Origin: JAJZNI01 sp035624785
GTDB lineage: Bacteria > Chloroflexota > Dormibacteria > Aeolococcales > Aeolococcaceae
Direction: 5' to 3'
Assembly: GCA_035624785.1 (NCBI GenBank)
Contig: DASPQV010000043.1
Location: 62,001-126,000, forward strand
Length of the DNA stretch: 64,000 nt
This document shows, piece after piece, positions 1 to 7,807 of this stretch. Under the pieces are notes generated by a model that saw only the letters and a program-made list of their open reading frames with translations, ran no database searches and was not told the DNA's origin. The translations under genes and the position numbers were made by a program. The stretch's first letter is position 1. Each line of letters opens with the position of its first letter.

Positions 1-1
1 G

Positions 2-649
2 GGGCTGCCCCTGGTGGTCCGGATCCCCTATGGCGGCGGGATCGGGGCCGTCGAGCACCACTCGGAGAGCCCGGAGGCGATCTTCAGTCACATCGCGGGG
101 CTCACCGTGGTCACCCCGGGCACGCCGGCCGACGCCTACTCGCTGCTGCGGGCCGCCATCGCCCACCCGGACCCGGTGATCTTCCTCGAGCCCAAGAGGC
201 GCTACTGGATGACCCAGGAGGTCGCGTTGCCGGTGACCACGGAGCCGATGACCCGCGCGGTGGTGCGGCGCCCCGGCGTCACCGCGACCGTCATCGCCTA
301 CGGGCCGATGGTGTCGACCGCTCTCGAAGCGGCCGAGGCGGCTACGGAGGAAGGCTGGGACCTCGAGGTCGTCGATGTCCGCAGCCTGAGCCCGCTGGAT
401 GGCGGCACCCTCGCGGACTCGGTACGGCGCACCCACCGCGCCGTCGTCGTCCACGAGGCCTCCCGGCTCGGGGGCTTCGGCGCGGAGATCGCTGCCCAGC
501 TCTCGGAAGCGCTGTTCGGTGAGCTGGCGGCCCCGGTGCTCCGGGTGACCGGCTGGGACGTCCCCTATCCACCCGCCAAGATCGAACGTCACTTCCTGCC
601 CGACGCCGACCGGATCCTGGACGCCGTGGCTCGGACGCTCAGGTACTGA
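2..649 (+). CDS. 2-oxoacid dehydrogenase E1 component, beta subunit (5' partial)
   Basis: The gene is cut by the left edge; the frame is open from base 2 and 215 residues remain of a family usually about 325 long. E1 beta pairs with E1 alpha to decarboxylate a 2-oxoacid on thiamine diphosphate and pass the acyl group to E2 lipoate. Visible are the end of the pyrimidine-binding domain (RIPYGGGIGAVEHHSESPEA) and the transketolase C-terminal domain (VVHEASRLGGFGAEIAAQ, then WDVPYPPAKIE near the end), typical of branched-chain/pyruvate E1 beta. The E2 gene starts 2 nt after the stop, so they form an operon. Whether the substrate is pyruvate or branched-chain oxoacids cannot be decided here. Confidence 0.93.
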   Translation, partial: GLPLVVRIPYGGGIGAVEHHSESPEAIFSHIAGLTVVTPGTPADAYSLLRAAIAHPDPVIFLEPKRRYWMTQEVALPVTTEPMTRAVVRRPGVTATVIAYGPMVSTALEAAEAATEEGWDLEVVDVRSLSPLDGGTLADSVRRTHRAVVVHEASRLGGFGAEIAAQLSEALFGELAAPVLRVTGWDVPYPPAKIERHFLPDADRILDAVARTLRY

Positions 650-651
650 GA

Positions 652-1935
652 ATGGCGGAGGTCCGCGAGTTCGCCCTGCCCGACCTGGGTGAGGGCCTCA
701 CCGAGGCCGAGGTGGTCCGATGGCTGGTGGGGGTGGGCGATCGCGTCGAGGTGGACCAGCCGGTGGCCGAGGTCTCCACCGAGAAGGCCGAGGTCCAGGT
801 CCCCACCCCATTCGCCGGGACGGTCACCGCGCTTCACGCCGAGCCCGGCGAGAGGCTGCGGGTCGGCGCGGCACTGATCAGCGTCAAGGTTCCCGCGGCG
901 GCGGAGCTCTCCCCGGCGCCGATCGCGACCACCGGCCCCGAAGCCGCCTCGCGCGCCGCGGCCCATGAGGCGCGGCCATCGACCGGCGACGAGGCGGCAG
1001 CGGAGGCGGCCGCCGCCAGCCGGGCGGTTCAGGCCGCATTCGCCCCGGGGGGCGAGCTTCCCGCAGAGACCTCCGGCAACGTGCTGGTGGGCTACGGGAC
1101 TGCGGCTGGCCCGCGCCGACGCCGCCGGGTGGTGGGGTGGGACGGCGACGCATCGGGCGCGGCGGCAGGGGAACCGGAGGCGGGCCGGGATGACGGCGGA
1201 TCGGGTGCCGGGGGGCGTGCGGCACCGCCGGGCCGGCCGGCCCCGGGCCTCCGGCGGGTAGCCCTGCGCGGTCCCCGCCGGATCAGCGCCGAGAGGCTGA
1301 GCCGGAGCCATGCCGAGATCCCCTCGGCGAGCTCGTGGCTGGCCGCCGACGCCAGCGGGCTGCTGGAGCTGCGGGATCTGCTCAACGCCCGCCAGGCGGC
1401 GGTCCACGTCACCCCCCTGGCGGTGCTGCTGCGCCTCTGCGTCCAGGCCCTGCGCCGCCACCCGATCCTGAACGGGAGCTTCGATGCCGAGACATCGGAG
1501 GTCGTCCTCTCCGATGCCGTCCACCTGGGGGTGGCGACCCAGACCGAACGCGGCCTGCTGGTGCCGGTGATCCGCGATGCCCAGCGCCTGTCCGCGACGG
1601 CCATCGCCGCCGAGCTCGATCGGCTGGCCCGGCTCGCCCGCGAGGGCCGGATCTCCGCCGAGGAACTGCGCGGCAGCACCTTCACGGTCTCCAACTTCGG
1701 CTGGTTCGGGGTCGACGGGGGCGTCGCCATCATCAATCCGCCGGAGGCCGCGATCCTCGGGGTTGGCCGGATCCGGGAGCGCCCCTGGGTGGTCGGCGGC
1801 GTGCTCGCGGTCCGGCCGGTGGTCGAGCTCTCCCTTGCCTTCGACCACCGGGTCTCGGATGGGGCCGAGGCGGCAGGCTTCCTGAGGCTGCTCGGAGACC
1901 TGGTCGAGCATCCCAGCCTGGCGCTAGAGGGTTAG
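652..1935 (+). CDS. 2-oxoacid dehydrogenase E2, lipoyl acyltransferase lacking a clear E3-binding domain
   Basis: E2 takes the acyl group from E1 on a swinging lipoyl arm and transfers it to CoA. Residues 1-80 are a lipoyl domain with the modified lysine at about K45 (VSTEKAEVQVPTPFAG). Residues 80-200 are an Ala/Pro/Gly/Arg-rich linker including an RRRRR run. Residues 205-427 are the catalytic CAT fold, ending in the active-site motif DHRVSDGAEAAGF (usual form DHRxxDG). The peripheral-subunit-binding domain normally found between lipoyl and catalytic domains is not recognisable; only a short NVLVGYG stretch remains. The gene is translationally close to E1 beta (2 nt gap). No E3 (dihydrolipoamide dehydrogenase) gene is in the window. 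Confidence 0.93.
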   Translation: MAEVREFALPDLGEGLTEAEVVRWLVGVGDRVEVDQPVAEVSTEKAEVQVPTPFAGTVTALHAEPGERLRVGAALISVKVPAAAELSPAPIATTGPEAASRAAAHEARPSTGDEAAAEAAAASRAVQAAFAPGGELPAETSGNVLVGYGTAAGPRRRRRVVGWDGDASGAAAGEPEAGRDDGGSGAGGRAAPPGRPAPGLRRVALRGPRRISAERLSRSHAEIPSASSWLAADASGLLELRDLLNARQAAVHVTPLAVLLRLCVQALRRHPILNGSFDAETSEVVLSDAVHLGVATQTERGLLVPVIRDAQRLSATAIAAELDRLARLAREGRISAEELRGSTFTVSNFGWFGVDGGVAIINPPEAAILGVGRIRERPWVVGGVLAVRPVVELSLAFDHRVSDGAEAAGFLRLLGDLVEHPSLALEG

Positions 1936-2014
1936 CCCTGGCAAAAAGAGCCTTTCGACCCGGGCAAGTGCGGGTCCATGACCCCTCGTCAAAGCGCAGC
2001 CGGAGGGGTAGCAC

Positions 2015-3475
2015 ATGCTTGCGGGGCCAGCCCGCGAAAGGGACAGCATGGCAACTCCGGCGAAGCCCTCGGCCGCCCAGGACGGCCACAAGGCGACGGC
2101 ACGATTGCGCCGGCCGAGCACCGGCGGGAGCGCCGCCCCCGAGTTACCTAGGCTAGCCGGAGCGGACCGCCTGGTCTCCGTCAGGCATAAGCTGACCACC
2201 GCCGAAGCGGCGGTGGGGCTGGTCCGCTCCGGTGATCGCGTCTGGGTCCAGCAGGGCTGCGGGACGCCGACCACCCTCCTCGACGCCCTGGCGGCGCGGG
2301 CCGAGGACCTCCACGACGTCGAGATCTGCCACATGCTCACCCTGGGCCCGCTTGCCTACCTCAACCCGGCGATGGCCGGGCACCTCCGCCACAACGGGAT
2401 GTTCCTGGGGGGCAACGTCCGCGCCGCGGTGGCGGAGGGCAGGGCCGACTACACGCCCATCTCGCTCGGGGAGATCGAGCGGCTCTTCGGCGACGTGCTC
2501 AGGATCGACGTCGCCTTCCTGCAGACGACGCCGCCCGACGAGCACGGCTTCCTCAGCCTGGCCAGCGGCCCGGACTGCAGCCTGACCGCGGCTCGCCACG
2601 CCTCGCGGATCGTCGTCGAGATGAACGACCAGTCGCCGCGGGCGCTGGGGGACACCTTCCTGCACAGCGGGATGGCGACCGCGATCGTGCCGGTCTCGCG
2701 ACCCCTCCAGGAGCTGGCCCCGGAGCCACCCGACCCCGTCCACGTCCGGGTGGCGGAGCGGGTCGCCGAGCTCATCCCCGACGGCGCCACCCTTCAGGTC
2801 GGCATCGGCGCCATCCCCGGTGCGGTGCTGGCGCTGCTCGGCGACCGTCGCGACCTCGGCATCCACAGCGAGCTCTGCCCCGACGGCGTGGTCCCGCTCA
2901 TCGAGAGCGGAGTGATCACCGGCGCCTGCAAGACGCTGCACCCCGGCAAGGTGGTGTGCGGCCTGGCCCTGGGCTCGCGCCGGCTGCTCGACTGCATCGA
3001 CGACAACCCGATGTTCGAGTTCCACCCCACCAGCTACGTCAACGACCCCTCGGTGATCGCCCGCAACGACACCATGATCGCGATCAACTCGGCGATCGAG
3101 GTGGATCTGACCGGCCAGGTCTGCGCCGACTCCATCGGGCTGATGCCGTACAGCGGGGTGGGCGGACAGCTCGAATTCGTCCGCGGCGCGGCCCATTCCC
3201 GGGGCGGCTTCTCGGTCATCGCCCTGCCCTCCACGGACCGGGCGGGAAACGTTTCCCGCATCGTGCCCACCCTGGCGCCCGGCGCCGGGGTCGTGACCAC
3301 CCGGGCGGACGTCCACGACATCGTCACCGAGTACGGTGTGGCCCATCTTCGCGGCAGGACCCTGCGCCAGCGCGCTGAGGCCCTGATCAGCATCGCTCAC
3401 CCGCGCTTCCGCGAGCAGCTATCCGAGTTCGCGGTGCGCGAGCACTACCTGGACGCGGGCGCCGCGCCGAGCTAG
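2015..3475 (+). CDS. acetyl-CoA hydrolase / 4-hydroxybutyrate CoA-transferase family protein
   Basis: A 486-residue protein with the two Rossmann-like halves of the AcetylCoA_hydro family, which moves CoA between acyl-CoA and a free carboxylic acid. The C-terminal half has GIGAIPGAVLALL, the catalytic glutamate region LGIHSELCPDGVVPLIESG, and the closing motif VVTTRADVHDIVTEYGVAHL. The ATG at 2015 is preceded by a strong GGAGGGG at 6-7 nt. An in-frame ATG at 2048 with AAAGGGA is the alternative and would remove an 11-residue tail. It lies between the E1/E2 genes and the ferredoxin-linked oxidoreductase, suggesting it recycles CoA from branched or short-chain acyl-CoA. Substrate is unknown. 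Confidence 0.9.
   Translation: MLAGPARERDSMATPAKPSAAQDGHKATARLRRPSTGGSAAPELPRLAGADRLVSVRHKLTTAEAAVGLVRSGDRVWVQQGCGTPTTLLDALAARAEDLHDVEICHMLTLGPLAYLNPAMAGHLRHNGMFLGGNVRAAVAEGRADYTPISLGEIERLFGDVLRIDVAFLQTTPPDEHGFLSLASGPDCSLTAARHASRIVVEMNDQSPRALGDTFLHSGMATAIVPVSRPLQELAPEPPDPVHVRVAERVAELIPDGATLQVGIGAIPGAVLALLGDRRDLGIHSELCPDGVVPLIESGVITGACKTLHPGKVVCGLALGSRRLLDCIDDNPMFEFHPTSYVNDPSVIARNDTMIAINSAIEVDLTGQVCADSIGLMPYSGVGGQLEFVRGAAHSRGGFSVIALPSTDRAGNVSRIVPTLAPGAGVVTTRADVHDIVTEYGVAHLRGRTLRQRAEALISIAHPRFREQLSEFAVREHYLDAGAAPS
3242..3259. promoter_or_regulatory. perfect 18-bp palindrome inside the CoA-transferase gene
   Basis: GCGGGAAACGTTTCCCGC reads identically on both strands. Its AAACGTTT core resembles LacI/PurR-type operators. 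It sits within codons for A-G-N-V-S-R in a region where the protein does not need this exact DNA. It could be an intragenic operator or chance; no promoter is obvious beside it. Confidence 0.3.
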
Positions 3476-3483
3476 GAGGATCC

Positions 3484-3717
3484 ATGGAAACGGTCATCGA
3501 TCGCGGCTCAGTCACCATCAACGTGGACGAGTGCAAGGGCTGCGGCCTCTGCGTCGAGGCCTGCCCACCGGGCTGCCTCCGTCTCGCCGCGGAGCTCAAC
3601 CACTATGGCTACCACGCCGCCGAGTACCTGGGATCGGGATGCACCGCATGTGGCATCTGCTACTTCGTGTGCCCAGAGCCGGGCGCGGTGACGGTGTGGC
3701 GCAGGGAGGCCGCCTGA
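3484..3717 (+). CDS. 4Fe-4S ferredoxin, delta subunit of 2-oxoacid:ferredoxin oxidoreductase
   Basis: A 77-residue protein with two 4Fe-4S cluster motifs: CKGCGLCVEACPPGC at residues 18-32 and CTACGICYFVCPEP near the C terminus. It carries electrons from the oxidoreductase core and matches the small delta-type subunit encoded ahead of alpha and beta in VOR/KOR operons. AGGAGG lies 4-5 nt before the ATG and overlaps the upstream stop region. The alpha-subunit gene follows after 2 nt. The N-terminal strand SVTINVDECKGC is typical of this subfamily. Confidence 0.93.
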   Translation: METVIDRGSVTINVDECKGCGLCVEACPPGCLRLAAELNHYGYHAAEYLGSGCTACGICYFVCPEPGAVTVWRREAA

Positions 3718-3719
3718 TC

Positions 3720-4802
3720 ATGCAGCCACAGCTGACCAAGGGCAACGAGGCCGTCGTCAAGGCGGCGGTGCTGGCCGGGTGCCGCGCCTTCTACGCCTAC
3801 CCGATCACCCCGGCGAGCGAGATCGGTGAGTCGGCGGCCCTCTACCTCCCCCAGGTGGGCGGCGTCTTCGTGCAAGCGGAGTCCGAGCTGGCCGCCATCA
3901 ACATGCTCTACGGCGGGGCGGCGGCGGGGGTGCGGGTGATGACCGCCTCGAGCGGACCGGGGATCAGCCTGATGCAGGAGGGCATCAGCTACCTGGCCGG
4001 CTCCGAGCTGCCCTGCGTGATCGTGGACATGATGCGCGGCGGCCCCGGGCTGGGCAACATCGGGCCCGAGCAGGGCGACTACTTGCAGATGGTCAAGGGC
4101 GGCGGTCACGGTTGCTACCGCAACCTGGTGCTGGCTCCGGCGTCGGTCCAGGAGCTCGCCGATCTCACCACCCTCGCCTTCGACCTCGCCGATCGCTACC
4201 GCAACCCGGTGGTGCTCCTCGCTGACGGCAGCGTCGGCCAGATCATGGAGCCGGTCGCCTTCGCCGACCCGCGGCCGGTGCCGGCTCCCCCACCCTGGGC
4301 GGTCACCGGGACGGCGGAGACCCGGCACAACCTGATCAACTCGATTCACCTGGACCACGAGGTGCTGGAGCGGCACATTCGCGATCTCGAGGCCAAGTAC
4401 GCGGAGATGTCCCGCTCCGAGGTGCGCTGGGAATCCGCCCGGATCGAGGACGCCGAGATCGTGCTGGTCGGATACGGCATGGTGGGCCGCGTCCTCCGGG
4501 CCGTGGCGGAGGCGGGACGGCGCCGCGGTCTGCGGCTCGGAGTGGTCCGTCCGATCACCCTGTTCCCCTTCCCCTCGGCCGAGCTGCGCCGCCTCGCCGC
4601 CGGCAGTGCGCGTCTCTTCTGCGTGGTCGAGATGAGCACCGGGCAGCTGGTCGAGGACGTCCGGCTGGCCCTCGAGGGGGCCCGTCCGGTCGAGCTCTAC
4701 ACCCGGGTCGGGGGCAACATCCCCACCGCCGAGGAGATCCTGGACTTCGTCGAGAGCAAGGCGAAGCGGCTGGCCGGCCTGGAGGTTCACGCCAATGCCT
4801 AG
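3720..4802 (+). CDS. korA: 2-oxoacid:ferredoxin oxidoreductase, alpha subunit
   Basis: A 360-residue alpha subunit of the CoA-dependent oxidoreductase that converts a 2-oxoacid to acyl-CoA while reducing ferredoxin. GNEAVVKAAVLAGCRAFYAY followed by PITPASEI is the hallmark pyrimidine-domain start, then MTASSGPGISLMQEGISYLAG and MMRGGPGLGNIGPEQGDY. The ATG at 3720 has GGAGG about 9 nt upstream and follows the ferredoxin stop closely. It could act on 2-oxoglutarate (Kor) or branched-chain 2-oxoacids (Vor). The neighbouring E1/E2 and CoA-transferase genes favour the branched-chain option, but this is inference. Its last codons overlap the start of the beta-gamma gene by 8 nt. Confidence 0.9.
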   Translation: MQPQLTKGNEAVVKAAVLAGCRAFYAYPITPASEIGESAALYLPQVGGVFVQAESELAAINMLYGGAAAGVRVMTASSGPGISLMQEGISYLAGSELPCVIVDMMRGGPGLGNIGPEQGDYLQMVKGGGHGCYRNLVLAPASVQELADLTTLAFDLADRYRNPVVLLADGSVGQIMEPVAFADPRPVPAPPPWAVTGTAETRHNLINSIHLDHEVLERHIRDLEAKYAEMSRSEVRWESARIEDAEIVLVGYGMVGRVLRAVAEAGRRRGLRLGVVRPITLFPFPSAELRRLAAGSARLFCVVEMSTGQLVEDVRLALEGARPVELYTRVGGNIPTAEEILDFVESKAKRLAGLEVHANA

Positions 4803-6363
4803 CGCACCCACCGGAATGGAGCTCCTCCACGGACGATCGCCGAGCTTCTACGACCACTTCGAGCGCAAGGACGACGACCAGCACCAGACCCACTACTGCC
4901 CGGGATGCGGTCACGGCATCCTCAGCAAGCTGGTCGCCGAGACCATCGACACCCTGGGCATCCAGGATCGGGCCGTGCTGATCAGCCCGGTGGGCTGCTC
5001 GGTGTTCGGCTACTACTACTTCGACGTCGGCAACATCCAGGCCGCCCACGGGCGCAGCCCGGCGATCGCCACCGCGGTCAAGCGGAGCCGGCCCGACAGC
5101 ATCGTGATCGGGTACCAGGGCGACGGCGACCTGGCGGCCATCGGCACCGCGGAGATCATCCACGCCGCCAACCGCGGCGAGAACATCACGGTGATCTTCG
5201 TCAACAACGCCATCTACGGCATGACCGGAGGGCAGATGGCACCGACCACCCTGGTCGGCGCCAAGAGCACGACCACGCCGCTGGGCCGGGACCCGGCCCA
5301 GCACGGATACCCGCTCAAGGTCTGCGAGCTGCTGGCCACCCTGGAGGCGCCGGTCTTCATCGAGCGGGTGGCGCTGGGCAGCAACAAGCAGATCATGGCC
5401 ACTCGCAAGGTGCTCCGGCGCGCCCTTGAGAACCAGATTCGGGGGCTGGGCTTCTCGCTCGTCGAGGTGCTCTCGCCCTGCCCGACCATCTGGGGGATGG
5501 ACCCGGTCGACGCCGAGAAGTTCGTCAGCGAGACCATGACCAAGACGTTCCCGCTGGGCAACTTCCGGGACCGCACCAAGGAGGCGGTGGCGCGCGACAC
5601 CAGCTGCGCCGTCCCCGATCTGGAGGAGCTTCCCGGGATACTCGGCCTCCATGCGGGACACGGCAACGGCGTACCCCACGTGATCGGCACCCCGAAGGCG
5701 GGAGCCGACCACCGGATCACCGTCGCGGGGTTCGGCGGTCAGGGAGTTCTCGTGCTCGGCGAGGTGCTCGCCGAGGCAGGCCTCTCCGCCGGCTACCACG
5801 TATCCTGGCTGCCCTCGTACGGCCCGCAGATGCGCTCGGGCACCTCCAACTGCCATGTGCGAATCTGCACCGAGCCCGTCGACTCGCCGGTGATCTCACG
5901 TCCCTCCATCCTCATCGCCTTCAACGAGCCGTCGCTGCGCAAGTTCCTGCCGGCCGTGGAACCGGGCGGCCTGGTGCTGTACAACGCGGAGAGCATCCCC
6001 CCCGATTGCCTCGCGCCTCAGCTCCAGATCATGGCCATCCCCGGCACCGCGGTCGCCGACCGGTTGGGCTCGGCGAAGGCCGGCAACTTCGTGATGCTGG
6101 GAGCTCTCCTCGAGGCGACCGGCCTGCTCCCCGATGAAGCCCTCCAGCATGCGATGCGCCGACTCATCCGCCGGGAGCGGCTCCTGCAGCTGGACGATCA
6201 GGCGATGGGGGCGGGGAGGGCCGAGGCCCGCCGGGTGGCGGCGCCGAGCAACGGGCACGAGCCCGCGGCGCACCGAACGGGGGCTCCGGCGGTTCACCGG
6301 ATGAAGCGGCACCCTGGGCACGAGGGACCGGTGGAGCGGCCGGGGGAGTCCCGGATCGGCTGA
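4795..6363 (+). CDS. korB: 2-oxoacid:ferredoxin oxidoreductase, beta-gamma fusion
   Basis: A 522-residue fusion. Residues 30-290 are the thiamine-diphosphate-binding beta subunit: HYCPGCGHGILSKLVAETID, the TPP motif GYQGDGDLAAIGTAEIIHAA and NNAIYGMTGGQMAPTT. Residues 305-475 are a gamma subunit: ITVAGFGGQGVLVLGEVLAE, SWLPSYGPQMRSGTSNCHV. The last ~45 residues are a disordered His/Pro/Arg-rich tail. Gamma is usually a separate gene or fused to the N terminus of alpha, so C-terminal fusion to beta is notable. The ATG overlaps the alpha stop, implying translational coupling. With the ferredoxin and alpha genes it makes a complete enzyme. Confidence 0.92.
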   Translation: MPSAPTGMELLHGRSPSFYDHFERKDDDQHQTHYCPGCGHGILSKLVAETIDTLGIQDRAVLISPVGCSVFGYYYFDVGNIQAAHGRSPAIATAVKRSRPDSIVIGYQGDGDLAAIGTAEIIHAANRGENITVIFVNNAIYGMTGGQMAPTTLVGAKSTTTPLGRDPAQHGYPLKVCELLATLEAPVFIERVALGSNKQIMATRKVLRRALENQIRGLGFSLVEVLSPCPTIWGMDPVDAEKFVSETMTKTFPLGNFRDRTKEAVARDTSCAVPDLEELPGILGLHAGHGNGVPHVIGTPKAGADHRITVAGFGGQGVLVLGEVLAEAGLSAGYHVSWLPSYGPQMRSGTSNCHVRICTEPVDSPVISRPSILIAFNEPSLRKFLPAVEPGGLVLYNAESIPPDCLAPQLQIMAIPGTAVADRLGSAKAGNFVMLGALLEATGLLPDEALQHAMRRLIRRERLLQLDDQAMGAGRAEARRVAAPSNGHEPAAHRTGAPAVHRMKRHPGHEGPVERPGESRIG

Positions 6364-6387
6364 TCCGCGCCCGCCTGAGGGTGAGCG

Positions 6388-6411
6388 GCCGGCCCGGTGA
6401 GAAGGGCCGGT
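6388..6411. terminator. hairpin terminator between convergent genes
   Basis: CCGGCCC (6389-6395) pairs perfectly with GGGCCGG (6404-6410) across an 8-nt loop; one flanking G-U pair extends it. It lies 25 nt after the beta-gamma stop and between convergent genes, with no T-run. The same stem sequence recurs after cysK at 9636-9657. Confidence 0.55.
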
Positions 6412-6465
6412 CCTAGCGGCGTCCCCCCGTGCCTCGGAGGAGGGCTCCCCGAGCGGATACGCGGC

Positions 6466-7449
6466 TCAGGAGGCGGACGCGAGCCGGGGCCCCGAGACCG
6501 GGGCGGACGAGGCACGAACCTCGAGGCGCGAGTTGAGGATGACCTTGCGGGGCAGCTGGTCGGGCGCGCTGGTGAGCCCGAGGAGCATCCGAGCCATCTC
6601 GCGACCCTGATCCTCGATGGGCTGCCGGAGGCTGGTCAGCGGAGGCTTGAGAGTGGCCGCGAACGGGTGGTCGTCGAAGCCGGTCACGGCGACGTCCTCG
6701 GGGACCCGCCGCCCCTCCTGGGCCAGCACCTCGAGGGCGCCCACGGCCATCAGGTCGGAGGCCACGAAGACGGCGTCGAGCTGCGGCCTGCGGAGGAGAA
6801 GGAAGCGCATCGCGCGCTCGCCTCCCTCGCGGGTGAAGTTGCCGGTCTCGATCAGGGCCGGGTCGGCGGGGAGGCCGGCGGCCTCCAGGCCCTTCTGGTA
6901 GCCGCGGAGCCGGTCCTCACCAGCCGTTCCGTCGCGGCGGCCGGTGATCGTGGCGATGGTCCGCCGGCCTCCCTCCACCAGGTGGGCGACGGCGTGGGCG
7001 GCGGCGCCGACATTGTCGATGTCCACGAAGCTGAAGCGAGCGGCGTCCGCCGGTCGGCCGGCGAAGACCAGGGGGATCCCGGCAGCGGCGAGCTGATCAG
7101 CGAGTGGGTGCGATCCCGGAACGGCGCAGAGCGCGGCGCCGTCGATGTGGCCCGAGGCCGCCCAGCGCGCGATCCGCTTGACGTCGCCCGGGCCCTGCGG
7201 AAGGAGGACGGCGAACGCCGTCTCGCGTATCGACAGGGCGGCCGCGAAGCCGTTGACCAAGCGCGCGTAGTACGGGTCGCCGAACAGCGCCTCGGTGCGC
7301 TCGAAGATGATCATCGCCAGCATGTCGGCTCGCCCCTTCGACGGCACGGGATCGAGGCCCCGTCCGAGGGCCTGGGCGCCGGACCGCAGGTCGATGAAGG
7401 AGGACGGCCCTCGAGAGGTGGTGGCCACGGCCACATGATCGCGGCGCAC
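6466..7449 (-). CDS. LacI-family ligand-binding-domain protein without DNA-binding domain
   Basis: A 327-residue protein matching the periplasmic-binding-protein-like sugar-sensing core of LacI/GalR regulators: DMLAMIIFERTEALFGDPYY, FVDIDNVGAAAHAVAHL, VFVASDLMAVGALEVL, VAVTGFDDHPFAATLKPPLT and SLRQPIEDQGREMA. The usual ~55-residue N-terminal helix-turn-helix and hinge are absent. About 45 unrelated residues precede the core, an in-frame TGA lies about 24 nt upstream of the GTG start, and no HTH-like peptide appears in the other frames. It is divergent from the cysteine leader. It may be a remnant regulator or a binding protein that does not bind DNA. Confidence 0.75.
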   Translation of the reverse strand: MRRDHVAVATTSRGPSSFIDLRSGAQALGRGLDPVPSKGRADMLAMIIFERTEALFGDPYYARLVNGFAAALSIRETAFAVLLPQGPGDVKRIARWAASGHIDGAALCAVPGSHPLADQLAAAGIPLVFAGRPADAARFSFVDIDNVGAAAHAVAHLVEGGRRTIATITGRRDGTAGEDRLRGYQKGLEAAGLPADPALIETGNFTREGGERAMRFLLLRRPQLDAVFVASDLMAVGALEVLAQEGRRVPEDVAVTGFDDHPFAATLKPPLTSLRQPIEDQGREMARMLLGLTSAPDQLPRKVILNSRLEVRASSAPVSGPRLASAS

Positions 7450-7609
7450 GCCCCGGACCGCCCCGGGGCGTCAGCGAAAAGATGCAGGAGCGTGACGCTG
7501 CGTTGCGGCGGTCCGGCGCCCCGGCCGGCCGGCCGGGGAGCTGGCCCGCGCTGGTCCGGGCGAGTCCGGCGAGGGCCCGACGCTGCCTCAGAAATGCGGC
7601 AAATGCCTG

Positions 7610-7615
7610 TATGAT
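7610..7615 (+). promoter_or_regulatory. -10 element of a leaderless promoter for the cysteine leader peptide
   Basis: TATGAT followed by 7 nt and then ATG at 7623, so transcription should begin at or within 1 nt of the start codon. No convincing -35 hexamer is visible. Confidence 0.65.
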
Positions 7616-7622
7616 CCCAGCC

Positions 7623-7706
7623 ATGTCGCCGCGACCTCGGCCCCTGCTGCTCACGCGGCGCCTCTTCCTCGACTTCGGGGCCCGCAACACCTGCTCCTGT
7701 AGCTGA
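7623..7706 (+). CDS. cysteine-responsive leader peptide upstream of cysE-cysK
   Basis: A 27-codon ORF whose C-terminal part is LTRRLFLDFGARNTCSCS, ending Thr-Cys-Ser-Cys-Ser-stop. The RR-x3-D-x2-(A)R...C pattern matches the short leader peptides known upstream of sulfur and cysteine genes in actinobacteria, some of which are leaderless and act as cysteine-responsive attenuators. Here the two Cys codons (TGC, TGT) fall immediately before a hairpin that begins inside the stop codon, and the next genes make cysteine. The -10 box places transcription start on the ATG. Ribosome stalling at low Cys-tRNA would plausibly change folding and expose cysE. Function is inferred from sequence and context. 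Confidence 0.72.
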   Translation: MSPRPRPLLLTRRLFLDFGARNTCSCS

Positions 7707-7783
7707 CCCCGGGGCGGGCTGCCAGGCGGCCGTCCCGGGTCTGGACAAGGCTGTCCCGATGCCACGCCCGCGCGGCGGGCATC
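7705..7783 (+). promoter_or_regulatory. candidate attenuator: two hairpins between leader peptide and cysE
   Basis: Hairpin 1 pairs GACCCCGGGG (7705-7714) with CCCGGGTC (7734-7741), one base bulged, and starts within the leader stop codon. Hairpin 2 pairs GATGCC (7758-7763) with GGCATC (7778-7783), ending about 15 nt before the cysE ribosome site. No T-run follows, so control by Rho access or ribosome-site masking is more likely than intrinsic termination. Confidence 0.45.
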
Positions 7784-7807
7784 CACCCCAATCGAGCAGG
7801 AGCACCC

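Noticed and set aside
589..1911. Long open frame on the minus strand through the E2 gene
   Set aside because: Mirror of the high-GC coding strand; low-complexity product with no domain, while the plus strand encodes a full E2.
6466..7449. Possibility that the HTH of the LacI-fold protein is frameshifted upstream
   Set aside because: All three minus frames between 7450 and 7620 were read; none resembles an IxDVAxxAGVSxxTVSRVLN helix-turn-helix.
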